A stretch of DNA of 64,000 nucleotides. Source: Methylobacterium soli. Lineage in GTDB: Bacteria > Pseudomonadota > Alphaproteobacteria > Rhizobiales > Beijerinckiaceae. The notes under the pieces were generated by a model, which saw only the letters and a program-made list of their open reading frames with translations, was not told the origin of the DNA and ran no database searches. The position numbers were made by a program, and so were the translations under genes. This document shows positions 8,569 to 17,309 of this stretch, one piece after another. The stretch spans positions 62,001-126,000 of the forward strand of contig NZ_VZZK01000007.1 in the NCBI RefSeq assembly GCF_008806385.1. Direction: 5' to 3'. How positions within the stretch are numbered: position 1 is the stretch's first letter; every line of letters begins with the position of its first letter.

Positions 8569-9439
8569 GGCGCCGCCCCTCGTCTCGGGCACGGACCTCG
8601 CCTTCGCGGCGGCCGGGCGGAACCTCGTCGAGGGGGTCTCGCTGGCGGTCGGGCCGGGCAGCCTGCAGGTGATCATCGGGCCGAACGGCGCGGGCAAGTC
8701 GACGCTCCTGCGCCTCCTCTGCGGGGAGCTGCGCCCGAGCCGGGGCGCGGTGACCTATGGCGGCGTGCCGTTGGCCGAGATCCCGCCCTGGCGGCTCGCG
8801 GCCCTGCGCGCGGTGCTGCCGCAGAGCGCCCGCCTCGCCTTCCCGTTCGCCGTCGCGGAGGTGGCCCGGATCGGCCTCGACGGGATCGGCCGCGGCCTCG
8901 GCCGCCGGGAGCGGGAGGCGATCCTGGCGGATGCCCTGCGCCGGGCCGACATCCTGCACCTCGCGGAGCGCGCCTATCCGAGCCTCTCGGGCGGCGAGCA
9001 GGCGCGGGTCCAGTTCGCGCGGGTGCTCTGCCAGCTCGCCGCCGGCCGCACCCTCGCAACCGGGCAGGCCCTGTTCCTCGACGAGCCGACCGCGAGCCTC
9101 GATCTGCGCCACCAGAGCGCGATCCTGGAGGCGGTGGACGACCTGCGGCGGGACGGCGTCGGGGTGGTGGCGATCCTGCACGACCTCAACCTCGCGGCGG
9201 CCTATGCCGATACCCTGGTGGTGCTCGCGGACGGACGCCTCGTGGCCCGGGGCAGCCCCGCCGCGATCCTGCGCGACGACCTAATCGCGGAGATCTTCCG
9301 GGTGCGCTGGCCGGTCGGCCGGATCCCGGCGGCCGGCCAGCCCTTCATCCTGCCCCAGCGTATGTTGCCGGGCGGCAACACGGAGCCGGATCGTGCGGCC
9401 AATCTGGAACCGTTTCAGCCACTGCCAGGACCGGTTTAG
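8561..9439 (+). CDS. hmuV: Heme ABC transporter ATP-binding protein HmuV
   Basis: The 292-residue ATPase has Walker A G-P-N-G-A-G-K-S-T (residues 40-48), the signature L-S-G-G-E-Q (142-147), Walker B L-F-L-D-E-P (171-176) and the switch histidine in I-L-H-D-L-N. The start at 8561 overlaps the hmuU stop by 8 bases. The C-terminal 35 residues after R-M-L-P-G-G are longer and more irregular than in typical HmuV, so the last part may be a poorly conserved tail. It powers heme import through HmuU. Confidence 0.93.
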   Translation: MSEAPPLVSGTDLAFAAAGRNLVEGVSLAVGPGSLQVIIGPNGAGKSTLLRLLCGELRPSRGAVTYGGVPLAEIPPWRLAALRAVLPQSARLAFPFAVAEVARIGLDGIGRGLGRREREAILADALRRADILHLAERAYPSLSGGEQARVQFARVLCQLAAGRTLATGQALFLDEPTASLDLRHQSAILEAVDDLRRDGVGVVAILHDLNLAAAYADTLVVLADGRLVARGSPAAILRDDLIAEIFRVRWPVGRIPAAGQPFILPQRMLPGGNTEPDRAANLEPFQPLPGPV

Positions 9440-9578
9440 ATTCCTGCCAATCTGCCCGCCTGGCCGGCCCGTTGACCGCACCGCGCCGGCGGCCGCATCA
9501 CGGGCCCGCCGCCCGCCAGCCAGCCTTCCGCCAGCCAGCCGATCTCAGAGCGCTGTCTCCTGTCTCGCGGAACCGGTC

Positions 9579-11735
9579 ATGGCCTCCCCTCGCATCGTCC
9601 TGTCGTGCCGCTGCTCGCTCGCGGCCGGCCTCTCGCTCCTGTCCGCCGCGGCCGCGCAGGCCCAGCCGGCCGCCGGCCCGCCCGCTTCGCTCCCGCCGGA
9701 GGCGCAGGTCAGCCTCGACACCCTCTCAGTGACCGCCACGAAGACCGAGGAGCCGGCGATCGATGCCCTCTCGGGAACCAGCGTGGTCACCCGCGCGCAG
9801 ATCGAGCGCTTCCAGCCGAGCCGGCTCTCCGACGTGCTGCGGGACGTGCCGGGCGTGACCACCCAGGAGAACCAGAACGATCCGGCCCAGGCCATCAACA
9901 TCCGCGGCCTGCAGGATTTCGGGCGCGTCAACGTGCTGATCGACGGGGCCCGCCAGAACTTCCAGACCTCGGGGCACAGCGCCAACGGCGTCTTCTACCT
10001 CGATCCGGAGCTCGTCGGCGGCATCGACATCACGCGGGGGCCGACCTCCACCATCTACGGCTCGGGCGCGATCGGGGGCGTGGTGGCCTTCCGCACCCGC
10101 GCGATCGACGACATCCTGGCGCCGGACGAGAGGGCGGGCGCGGTCCAGAAATGGGGCTTCGGCACGAACGGGCAGAAGTTCCTGAACGCGACGGCGCTCG
10201 GCGCCCGCATCGGCACCGGCGCGGACGTGTTCGGCCAGTTCGTCTACCGCAACAACGGCCCCTATCGCGACGGCCTCGGCACCCTGGTGCGCGACACCGG
10301 CAACGAGCTGACCGCCGGGCTCGCCAAGCTCAACCTCCGGCCCGCCGACGGTCACGAGATCAGCGGCACGGCGCTGGTCCAGAACTTCGACTTCGCCAAT
10401 AACGGCACCAGCAACGCGGGCGCCCGATTCAACAACGCCGTCCAGGCCGACACCTACACGCTCGGCTACCGCTTCGCCCGGCCGGACGTGCCGCTGATCG
10501 ACCTCAGCGCGAAGGGCTACTACACCACGACGCACAACACCCTGACCTTCCTCGATGATACGGCGAGCGGCCTCTACGGCAATCTCGGGGTGCGGGCCGG
10601 CAACCGGATCTCCTACGACATCGAGACCTCGGGCTTCGACATCCACAACACGGCGCGCTTCGACACCTTCGCGGTGAGCCATGCCCTGACAATCGGCGGC
10701 GACGCCGTGTTCGATCGGGTCAAGACCACGGACAATGCCGGCGGCTTCGGCCAGGCCTTCACGCCCTCCGGCGAGCGGACCCTCGCGGGGGCCTTCATCC
10801 AGGACGAGCTGCGCTACGCCGCGTGGCTGCGCGTGGTCGGCGCGCTCCGCTACGACCATTACGACCTATCCGGCGGCGCCTACCGCTCCGGCGGCGATCG
10901 CCTCTCCCCGAAGATCACCGTCGGGGTCTCGCCGCTGCCCGGCATCGAGATCTACGGCACCTACGCGGAAGGCTACCGGGCCCCCTCGATCACCGAGACC
11001 CTGGTCCAGGGCATCCACCCGTTCCCGGCCTTCAACATCCTGCCGAACCCGACCCTGCGGCCGGAGGTCGCCCACAACATCGAGGGCGGCGTCAACCTCA
11101 AATACGGCGACGTCCTCGCGCCCGGCGACACGTTCCGCGCGAAGCTCAACGTCTTCCAGAACGAGATCGACAACTACATCAACATATCGACGGTCGGCCC
11201 GACCTACTTCGTGCCGGCGATTCCCGGGATCCCGGCCTCGATCTGCGCCGCCCGGCCCGGCCGCTTCCCCTGCGTCATCCCGGTCCAGTCATTCCAGTAT
11301 CTCAACGTGGCGCAGGCCGATCTCTCCGGCGTCGAGCTCGAGGGCGCCTACGATTGGGGCGGGGGCTTCGTCTCGCTGGCGGCCACCCATACCGAGGGGC
11401 GCGACAAGGCCACGCGCCAGACGCTCCTGACCATCCCGCCGGACCGGATCAGCACGACGCTGGGCCTGCGCTTCCTCGACGCGAGCCTGACGCTCGGCAC
11501 GCGCCTCACCTTCGTGGACAGCCGCCTCGGCGTGCCGGCCGGCGCGACCATCCTGGCGACCAAGGCCTACGGCCTCGTCGATCTCTTCGCCTCCTACCGG
11601 GTCAACGACCGGATCCGGGCGGATTTCATCCTGCAGAACGCCTTCGACAAGCAGTTCAGGCAGTATCTCAACCTGCTGCCGAGCGCGGGCCTGACCGCGA
11701 AGGCGGCGATCAGCATCAAGTTCGCGACGCGATGA
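9579..11735 (+). CDS. hmuR: TonB-dependent heme/hemoglobin receptor
   Basis: A 718-residue outer-membrane receptor. It begins with an Ala-rich signal peptide (cleavage near A-Q-A-Q), then a TonB-box-like D-T-L-S-V-T-A-T-K, a plug domain (about residues 60-170; R-L-S-D-V-L-R-D-V-P-G-V, then N-I-R-G-L-Q-D-F-G-R-V-N-V-L-I-D-G) and a 22-strand-type barrel with the conserved E-G-Y-R-A-P-S. The pattern fits the TonB-dependent hemoglobin/transferrin/lactoferrin receptor family. The ATG at 9579 was chosen because the signal peptide starts there. It lies 139 bp after hmuV in the same direction and supplies heme to HmuT. Confidence 0.92.
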   Translation: MASPRIVLSCRCSLAAGLSLLSAAAAQAQPAAGPPASLPPEAQVSLDTLSVTATKTEEPAIDALSGTSVVTRAQIERFQPSRLSDVLRDVPGVTTQENQNDPAQAINIRGLQDFGRVNVLIDGARQNFQTSGHSANGVFYLDPELVGGIDITRGPTSTIYGSGAIGGVVAFRTRAIDDILAPDERAGAVQKWGFGTNGQKFLNATALGARIGTGADVFGQFVYRNNGPYRDGLGTLVRDTGNELTAGLAKLNLRPADGHEISGTALVQNFDFANNGTSNAGARFNNAVQADTYTLGYRFARPDVPLIDLSAKGYYTTTHNTLTFLDDTASGLYGNLGVRAGNRISYDIETSGFDIHNTARFDTFAVSHALTIGGDAVFDRVKTTDNAGGFGQAFTPSGERTLAGAFIQDELRYAAWLRVVGALRYDHYDLSGGAYRSGGDRLSPKITVGVSPLPGIEIYGTYAEGYRAPSITETLVQGIHPFPAFNILPNPTLRPEVAHNIEGGVNLKYGDVLAPGDTFRAKLNVFQNEIDNYINISTVGPTYFVPAIPGIPASICAARPGRFPCVIPVQSFQYLNVAQADLSGVELEGAYDWGGGFVSLAATHTEGRDKATRQTLLTIPPDRISTTLGLRFLDASLTLGTRLTFVDSRLGVPAGATILATKAYGLVDLFASYRVNDRIRADFILQNAFDKQFRQYLNLLPSAGLTAKAAISIKFATR

Positions 11736-11801
11736 CGGGGCGCGCCCGGGCGGCCTGATCTCCGGGACCCCCGCAGCGGAGGACCTTCCGAGCGCGCGCG
11801 G

Positions 11802-14800
11802 CTAATGGGCCGGGTTGGCCGCCGGCTGCGGCAGCGGCGCCCCGCCGCCCTCGTCGCGCGCGCCGATGAAGCGGCCGAACAGGCGCCCGAGGAGGCCGCT
11901 CAGGCTGTCCATGAGCAGGAACACCGCCGGCACGAACACCAGCGAGAGCAGGGTCGAGACGATCAGGCCGCTGATCACCGCCACCGCCATCGGCGCCCGG
12001 AACTCGCCGCCGACGCCGAGCGCCATCGCGGAGGGCACCATGCCGGCCGCCATCGCGATGGTGGTCATCACGATGGGCCGCGCCCGCTTGCGCCCGGCCT
12101 CCACGATGGCGGTGACCCGGTCGACGCCCCGCGCCATCTCCTCGACGGCGAAATCGACCAGCATGATGGCGTTCTTCGTCACCAGCCCCATCAGCATCAG
12201 GATGCCGATCACCACCGGCATCGAGATCGGCATGTTGAGGAGAAGCAGGCCCAGGATGGCGCCGCCGATCGAGAGGGGAAGCGAGAACAGGATGGTCAGG
12301 GGCTGCAGGAACGAGCCGAACAGCAGCACCAGCACAGCGTAGACCATCATGATGCCGGCCCCCATCGCCGTCAGGAAGCCCGAGAAGACCTCGCCCATAA
12401 TCTCGGCATCGCCCGTCTGGCGGATCGTGACGCCCGGCGGCAGGCTCCTGGCGGTGGGCGTCGCGAGGGCCTGGGCGATCAGGGAGCCGAGGGCGTCCGA
12501 GCCCTCCATGTTCGCCTCGATCGCCACGCGCACGACGCGGTCGTAGCGGTCGATGGCGCCCGGGCCCTGGTCGAGCCCGATCTCGGCCACCGCCGCCAGC
12601 GGCACGGCCACCCCGTTCTTGGCCGGCACCTTCAGGCTCTCCAGCCGCGAGACCGCCCCGCGGGCGCTCTCGGGCAGCTGCACCCGGATCGGGACCTGCC
12701 GGTCGGCCGCGTTGAACTTCGCGAGGTTTAGGCCGATGTCGCCGATGGTGGCGACCCGCACCGTCTCGGCGATGGCGTCGGTGGACACGCCGAGATCGGC
12801 CGCGACGCCCTCCCGGGGCCGGATGCGCACCTCCGTCCGGTTGAGGGGCGCGGTCGACATCACCGAGACGAGGTGGGGGATCGCCGCCATGTCGCGCTGC
12901 AGGCGCGCGGCGACCTCGGCCACGACCGCCGCATCGGGGCCGCCGACCACGAGGGCGAGGTCGCGCTGGCCGCTGTCGCGCAGGGACCACGAGCGGATAT
13001 CGGGCTCCTCGGCCAGCAGGGCCGCGATCTCGGTCTCGAGGTCGGCCTGCTTCTTCGCGCGGTGGTTCTTCGGCGTCAGGTTGACCGTGAGGGTGGCGAG
13101 CCGCGTCTCCTTCTTGCCGCCGACCTGCCGTCCGCCATCGACGAAGACCGAGGTCACCTCGGGCAGCGCGCGGATGCGCGCGACGACCCGGTCCGACACC
13201 GCCACGGTGTCGGCGAGCTTCGCGCCCGGCGCGAGCTCGACCATGAACAGGGTCCGGGCATTGTCCTGCTTCGGCACGAAGCCCGAGGGCAGCAGGCCCG
13301 TGGAGGCGAGCGAGGCGGCAAACAGCGCGAGGCCGACGACGAGCGTGATCACCCGGTGGCGCACCGACCAGCCGACGAGCCGGCCATAGGCGCGCATCAC
13401 CGGGCCCTCGCGCTCCTCCGCAGGGCCGTGGTCGCGCAGGAAATAGGCGGCGAGCATCGGGGTGATCAGCCGCGCGACGAGCAGCGACATGAACACAGAG
13501 ACCGCGATGGTCAGCCCGAACTGGATGAAGTAGCGGCCCGCGATGCCGCCCATGAAGGAGACCGGCGCGAACACCGCGATCAGCGTCGCCGTGATGGCGA
13601 TGACCGCGAGCCCGATCTCGTCGGCCCCCTCGATGGCGGCCCGGTAGGGCGACTTGCCGAGCCGCATGTGCCGGACGATGTTCTCGATCTCCACGATGGC
13701 GTCGTCGACGAGGATGCCGGTCACCAGCGTGATGGCGAGCAGGCTGATCCCGTTGAGGGTGAAGCCGAGCGCGTCCATGGCCCAGAAGGTCGGGAAGACC
13801 GAGAGCGGCAGCGCGACCGCGGCGATCAGCGTGGCGCGCCAGTCGCGCAGGAACAGGAACACCACGATGACGGCCAGGACCGCGCCCTCGATCAGGGTGT
13901 GCATGGCCGAATCGTAGGAGCCGATGGTGGCCGAGACCGAGGAATCGATCGTCTCGAACTGGATGTCGGGATAATGCGCCCGGAACTCGGCGATCTTCCG
14001 CTCGACGCCGGCGGCCACCTCGGCATCGCTCGCGCCCGAGCCGCGCGAGACCGCGAAGGCGACGACGGGCTCGCCGTTGAAGCGCGCGAAGGTGCGCGGC
14101 TCCTCGATGGCGTCCTGCACGACCGCGAGGTCGTCGAGGCGGACCTTGCGCCCGCCGGGCAGCACGATGGAGGTGGCCTTGAGGTCGCGCAGGGTGCGGG
14201 AGGCGGCCAGCGTCCGGATCGACTGCTCGCGGCCGCCGACCTCGCCGCGCCCGCCCGCCATGTCGGCGGAGGTGAGGCGCAGCTGCCGGTTCACGTCCGC
14301 CGCCGTGATGCCCAGCGCCAGCAGCCGGTCGGGCTGGAGCACGACGCGCATCTCGCGGGCGACGCCCCCCACCCGCTCGACGCCGCCGACGCCCTTCACG
14401 CCCTGCAGCGTGCGCGCGACCTTGTCCTCGACGAACCAGGACAGCTCGGCCGGATTCATGGCCGGCGCCCTGACCCCGTAGACGAGGATCGGCAGCCCGG
14501 CGATCTCGACCCGGCTGATCACCGGCTCGTCGATGGTGCGGGGCAGATTGATGCGGATCTTGGAGACCGCGTCCTTCACGTCGTTGACGGCGCGGTCGGT
14601 GTTCACCTCCAGGCGGAACTCCACCGTGGTGACGGACGAGCCCTCGGTGATGGACGAGGTGATGTGCTTGACGCCCCGCACGCCCGCGATCGAGTCCTCG
14701 ACCCACTTCGTCACCTGGGTCTGCAGCTCGGAGGGCGCGGCGCCGGCCTGCGTGATCGCCACCGAGACGATCGGCACGTCGACATTCGGCATGCGCGTGA

Positions 14801-14906
14801 CCGCGAGCCCCCGGAAGCTGACGAGGCCGAGCACGATCAGCACGAGGAAGAGGACGAGGGGCGCGATCGGCTTGCGGATCGCCCAGGCGGAGACGTTCAG
14901 GCGCAT
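11802..14906 (-). CDS. RND family efflux pump, inner-membrane transporter (AcrB-like)
   Basis: A 1034-residue protein with the RND 12-helix, two-repeat layout. The N-terminal helix I contains A-P-L-V-L-F-L-V-L, the first porter loop follows, and the proton-relay pair D-D occurs in G-I-L-V-D-D-A-I-V-E-I-E-N. A second half ends with helices around G-I-L-M-L-M-G-L-V-T-K-N-A-I-M-L-V-D-F. It exports hydrophobic or amphiphilic compounds from membrane or periplasm with the adaptor encoded 49 bp upstream; an outer-membrane channel gene is not adjacent. It is the last gene of a minus-strand operon controlled by the TetR protein at 16191-16835. Substrate cannot be predicted. Confidence 0.92.
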   Translation of the reverse strand: MRLNVSAWAIRKPIAPLVLFLVLIVLGLVSFRGLAVTRMPNVDVPIVSVAITQAGAAPSELQTQVTKWVEDSIAGVRGVKHITSSITEGSSVTTVEFRLEVNTDRAVNDVKDAVSKIRINLPRTIDEPVISRVEIAGLPILVYGVRAPAMNPAELSWFVEDKVARTLQGVKGVGGVERVGGVAREMRVVLQPDRLLALGITAADVNRQLRLTSADMAGGRGEVGGREQSIRTLAASRTLRDLKATSIVLPGGRKVRLDDLAVVQDAIEEPRTFARFNGEPVVAFAVSRGSGASDAEVAAGVERKIAEFRAHYPDIQFETIDSSVSATIGSYDSAMHTLIEGAVLAVIVVFLFLRDWRATLIAAVALPLSVFPTFWAMDALGFTLNGISLLAITLVTGILVDDAIVEIENIVRHMRLGKSPYRAAIEGADEIGLAVIAITATLIAVFAPVSFMGGIAGRYFIQFGLTIAVSVFMSLLVARLITPMLAAYFLRDHGPAEEREGPVMRAYGRLVGWSVRHRVITLVVGLALFAASLASTGLLPSGFVPKQDNARTLFMVELAPGAKLADTVAVSDRVVARIRALPEVTSVFVDGGRQVGGKKETRLATLTVNLTPKNHRAKKQADLETEIAALLAEEPDIRSWSLRDSGQRDLALVVGGPDAAVVAEVAARLQRDMAAIPHLVSVMSTAPLNRTEVRIRPREGVAADLGVSTDAIAETVRVATIGDIGLNLAKFNAADRQVPIRVQLPESARGAVSRLESLKVPAKNGVAVPLAAVAEIGLDQGPGAIDRYDRVVRVAIEANMEGSDALGSLIAQALATPTARSLPPGVTIRQTGDAEIMGEVFSGFLTAMGAGIMMVYAVLVLLFGSFLQPLTILFSLPLSIGGAILGLLLLNMPISMPVVIGILMLMGLVTKNAIMLVDFAVEEMARGVDRVTAIVEAGRKRARPIVMTTIAMAAGMVPSAMALGVGGEFRAPMAVAVISGLIVSTLLSLVFVPAVFLLMDSLSGLLGRLFGRFIGARDEGGGAPLPQPAANPAH

Positions 14907-14955
14907 CGGGGCAACCCGCTGACAGGAGGGACGGAAGGGCGGTGGCGCGGCCCGC

Positions 14956-16194
14956 TCAGGGCAGGCCGGCCTCGGCGGTATCCTGGGGCGAGGGTGTGGC
15001 GGCGACCGCCGGGGCCGGGGCGGCGGCGAGGACCGGGCGGACCCGGTCGCCGTCGCGCAGGAAGCTGCCGGCCCGGGCGACCACGCGCTCGCCCGGCGCG
15101 AGGCCGCTCCGGATCTCGATGTCGTCGTCGTCGCTGAGGCCGGTCCGGACGGCGCGGGCCTCGACCGCCTCGCCCGCGACGACGAGGACGCTGCTGCCCT
15201 GGGGACCGCCGTAGAGGATCGAGGCCTGCGGCACGCTCACCCCGCGGGTGCGGGCGAGCTCGACCGCCCCGCGGGCGAAGGTGCCGATGCGCAGGCGCGG
15301 GTCGGGGTCGAGGCGGACCCGGACCTTGCCGAGCCGGGTCGCCTTGTCGACCTCCGGATAGACCGCCCGCACGCTGCCGGGGACGCGCGCGCCGGCCCCG
15401 ATCTCGATCCAGGCGGGGCTGCCCTCGCGCAGGAGCGGCAGCTTGGTCTCGATCACCTCGCCCTCCAGCTCGATCTCCCCGCGGGCGATCAGGCGGAACA
15501 GGGGCTCGGCGGAGGCCGAGGCCGCCATGCCGACCCGGGCGGTGCGGCGGTTGACGATGCCGGCCTCGGGCGCGCGGATCTCGGTGCGGGCGAGCCGCAA
15601 TTCGAGTTCGTCGCGCGCGGCCCGGGCCTGGGCGAGCTCGGCCTTGGCGATGACGAGGCCGTTGCGGGCGAAGGCGAGCTTGCCCTCGGCCTGCCGCAGG
15701 GCCGCGGTGCGGCTCTCCATCACCACCGCGGTGGCGTTGCCGGTCTGGATCAGCTGCCGCGCCCGGTCATAGCCGAGGCGCGCCTCGGTCTCGGCGGCCT
15801 CCGCCTGCTCGATGCTGCTCTGGGCCTGCGGCACGGCGGCGCTCGCCTTGTCGACGAGGGCGCTCTGCTGGGCGAGCTGGCGGTCGATCAGGTCGCGCGA
15901 CAGGCGGGCCAGGACCTGCCCGCGCGCGACGCGCATGCCCTCCTCCACCAGCACCTCGGTGATGCGGTAGCCGTCGATCTCGGGTGTCACCAGGATCTCG
16001 TCGCGGGGCACCAGGGTGCCGGTGACGACCAGGGTCTCGACGATCTCGCGCCGGGCCGCCTCGACCACGCTGACCGCCGGGACCGGCCCGGCCCTCGGCG
16101 GCACCGGCGCGGTCTCGGCGCGGGCGGGCCAGGCCGGCAGCCCGAGGGCGAGCGCCAGAAGGACGGGGGCGGCCCGCTTGCGAACAGGGCTCAT
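14956..16194 (-). CDS. RND efflux periplasmic adaptor (membrane fusion protein)
   Basis: The 412-residue protein has a signal peptide (residues 1-26, cleavage near A-R-A-E), a lipoyl/barrel-sandwich half around P-R-D-E-I-L-V-T-P-E-I-D-G, a long alpha-hairpin (about 105-200, rich in Ala, Gln and Glu), the second lipoyl half, and a beta-barrel domain. It bridges the RND pump to an outer-membrane channel. I chose the ATG at 16194, whose first bases overlap the TetR stop (ATGA), because it is followed directly by the signal peptide; the frame is open further upstream. Confidence 0.9.
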   Translation of the reverse strand: MSPVRKRAAPVLLALALGLPAWPARAETAPVPPRAGPVPAVSVVEAARREIVETLVVTGTLVPRDEILVTPEIDGYRITEVLVEEGMRVARGQVLARLSRDLIDRQLAQQSALVDKASAAVPQAQSSIEQAEAAETEARLGYDRARQLIQTGNATAVVMESRTAALRQAEGKLAFARNGLVIAKAELAQARAARDELELRLARTEIRAPEAGIVNRRTARVGMAASASAEPLFRLIARGEIELEGEVIETKLPLLREGSPAWIEIGAGARVPGSVRAVYPEVDKATRLGKVRVRLDPDPRLRIGTFARGAVELARTRGVSVPQASILYGGPQGSSVLVVAGEAVEARAVRTGLSDDDDIEIRSGLAPGERVVARAGSFLRDGDRVRPVLAAAPAPAVAATPSPQDTAEAGLP

Positions 16195-16835
16195 CGGCGG
16201 GTCTCCGGAGCGGGAGCGGCGTCGGGACAGGTCGGCAGGCGGCCGGCCAGGCCCGCATCGAGAAGGCCCCGCAGCCGGGCGGCGGCCGGAGCCGGGTCGT
16301 AATCCGGCCGCAGGGCGCGGTTGACGACGATGCCCCGCATCAGCCCGTCCAGGGTCTCGAACAGCGCGACCGGGTCGCAATCCGGCGCGGTGGCCAGCGC
16401 CGAGATCGCCTCGATGAAGAAGTCCCGGCCCTCCTCGTCGAACCGCGCCGTCATCGCGGCGATCGCCGGATTGCGGGTGGCCTCCGACCAGAGGTCGAGG
16501 CGCAGCACCGCCGCCTCGCGCGGGATGCTCACGAAATACTGGTTGATGATGCCCATGAGGACCGCGCGCCGGTCGCCGCCGCCGGCCAGCCGGCTGACGA
16601 GCGCGGCACCCCGCGCGCGCTCCCGCTCGGCGAGGCCGAGGACGAGGGCCTCCTTCGACTCGAAGTAATGGTAGATGTTGCCCGCCGTCATGCCGGCCGC
16701 GCGGGCAAGGTCCTGCATGGTGGTGCGGTGGAAGCCGTTGCGGACGAAGCAGGCCTCGGCTGCGTCGAGGATCTGCTCGCGCCGGGCGGTCTGGCCGCTT
16801 CGCGCCTCGATGACGGTGCCGAGGGCCGCGCTCAC
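16191..16835 (-). CDS. TetR/AcrR family transcriptional regulator
   Basis: A 214-residue regulator with the TetR helix-turn-helix at residues 18-64 (R-E-Q-I-L-D-A-A, then T-T-M-Q-D-L-A-R-A-A-G-M-T-A-G-N-I-Y-H-Y-F-E-S-K-E). The remaining C-terminal part is a ligand-binding helical domain. It starts with GTG and overlaps the upstream small gene by 4 bases. Position inside the operon and the two palindromes at 17176-17211 suggest it represses its own operon and is released by a pump substrate; that is inferred. Confidence 0.9.
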   Translation of the reverse strand: MSAALGTVIEARSGQTARREQILDAAEACFVRNGFHRTTMQDLARAAGMTAGNIYHYFESKEALVLGLAERERARGAALVSRLAGGGDRRAVLMGIINQYFVSIPREAAVLRLDLWSEATRNPAIAAMTARFDEEGRDFFIEAISALATAPDCDPVALFETLDGLMRGIVVNRALRPDYDPAPAAARLRGLLDAGLAGRLPTCPDAAPAPETRR

Positions 16836-17146
16836 GATTGCGGCCTCCCCGTGCCGGGAATCTGCGCGCGGCCGGCCTCGTCCGTGAGCTGGATCGCGCC
16901 GCAGGCGCGCGGCTGCAGGTCGAGATCGGCGCAGAGCCGCGCCTGCCAGCCCTCCGGGCCCGCCCCGGTCCAGCCGACCAGAACCAGCCAGCCGGCCAGG
17001 AGAACGCCGCCGAGCAGGAGGTTCGACGGCCTCAGGGCCGACCGGACGAGATCGAGCCCCCGCAGGCCGAACCCGTCGGTCTCCTCCGAAGGGAGAAGCC
17101 TGCCCGCATCGACCTCGCCGAACCGAACGCGATGAGAAGGACCCAT
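16832..17146 (-). CDS. Small single-span membrane protein heading the efflux operon
   Basis: I chose the ATG at 17146, which follows CAGGAG; the frame extends to 17191, but that longer version would overlap the operator. The 104-residue product has a hydrophilic N-terminus (about 48 residues), one transmembrane helix (L-L-L-G-G-V-L-L-A-G-W-L-V-L-V-G-W) and a periplasmic tail with two cysteines, in L-C-A-D-L-D-L and R-A-C-G-A-I-Q-L. No known family was recognised. It is the first gene of the TetR-regulated RND operon and overlaps tetR by 4 bases, so a role in efflux or sensing is plausible but unproven. Confidence 0.65.
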   Translation of the reverse strand: MGPSHRVRFGEVDAGRLLPSEETDGFGLRGLDLVRSALRPSNLLLGGVLLAGWLVLVGWTGAGPEGWQARLCADLDLQPRACGAIQLTDEAGRAQIPGTGRPQS

Positions 17147-17175
17147 CACCAACTCCTGTGTGCCGAAGATGCCTA

Positions 17176-17191
17176 TTGAATGTTCATTCAA
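17176..17191. promoter_or_regulatory. Putative TetR operator 1
   Basis: TTGAATG-TT-CATTCAA is a 7+2+7 palindrome 30 bp upstream of the first gene of the RND operon. Its TGAATG...CATTCA half-sites match the typical AcrR/TetR operator style. Binding by the operon's own TetR protein is inferred. Confidence 0.6.
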
Positions 17192-17197
17192 AAGTCA

Positions 17198-17211
17198 ATG
17201 AACGCTCATTC
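17198..17211. promoter_or_regulatory. Putative TetR operator 2
   Basis: AATGA-ACGC-TCATT is a second palindrome centred about 21 bp (two helical turns) from operator 1. The same half-site elements occur in both. The spacing would let two TetR dimers bind the same DNA face. Confidence 0.55.
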
Positions 17212-17309
17212 AATGAGCCTCGGCCCGTGAGTGGCGGCGCACATGGCTTGCAGCGCCCGGTCGGCTAAATACGGCTCCGGCAGGCTCGGCGGATCAGGTG
17301 GCTTCGGCG

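Noticed and set aside
11716..14706. A 996-codon open frame on the minus strand overlapping the RND pump gene
   Set aside because: It is a shadow frame: composition is dominated by Arg, Gly, Ala and His, with no domain, while the overlapping frame encodes a complete RND transporter.
12873..15137. A 754-codon plus-strand frame across the RND genes
   Set aside because: Asp/Arg/His-rich antisense artefact with no motif.
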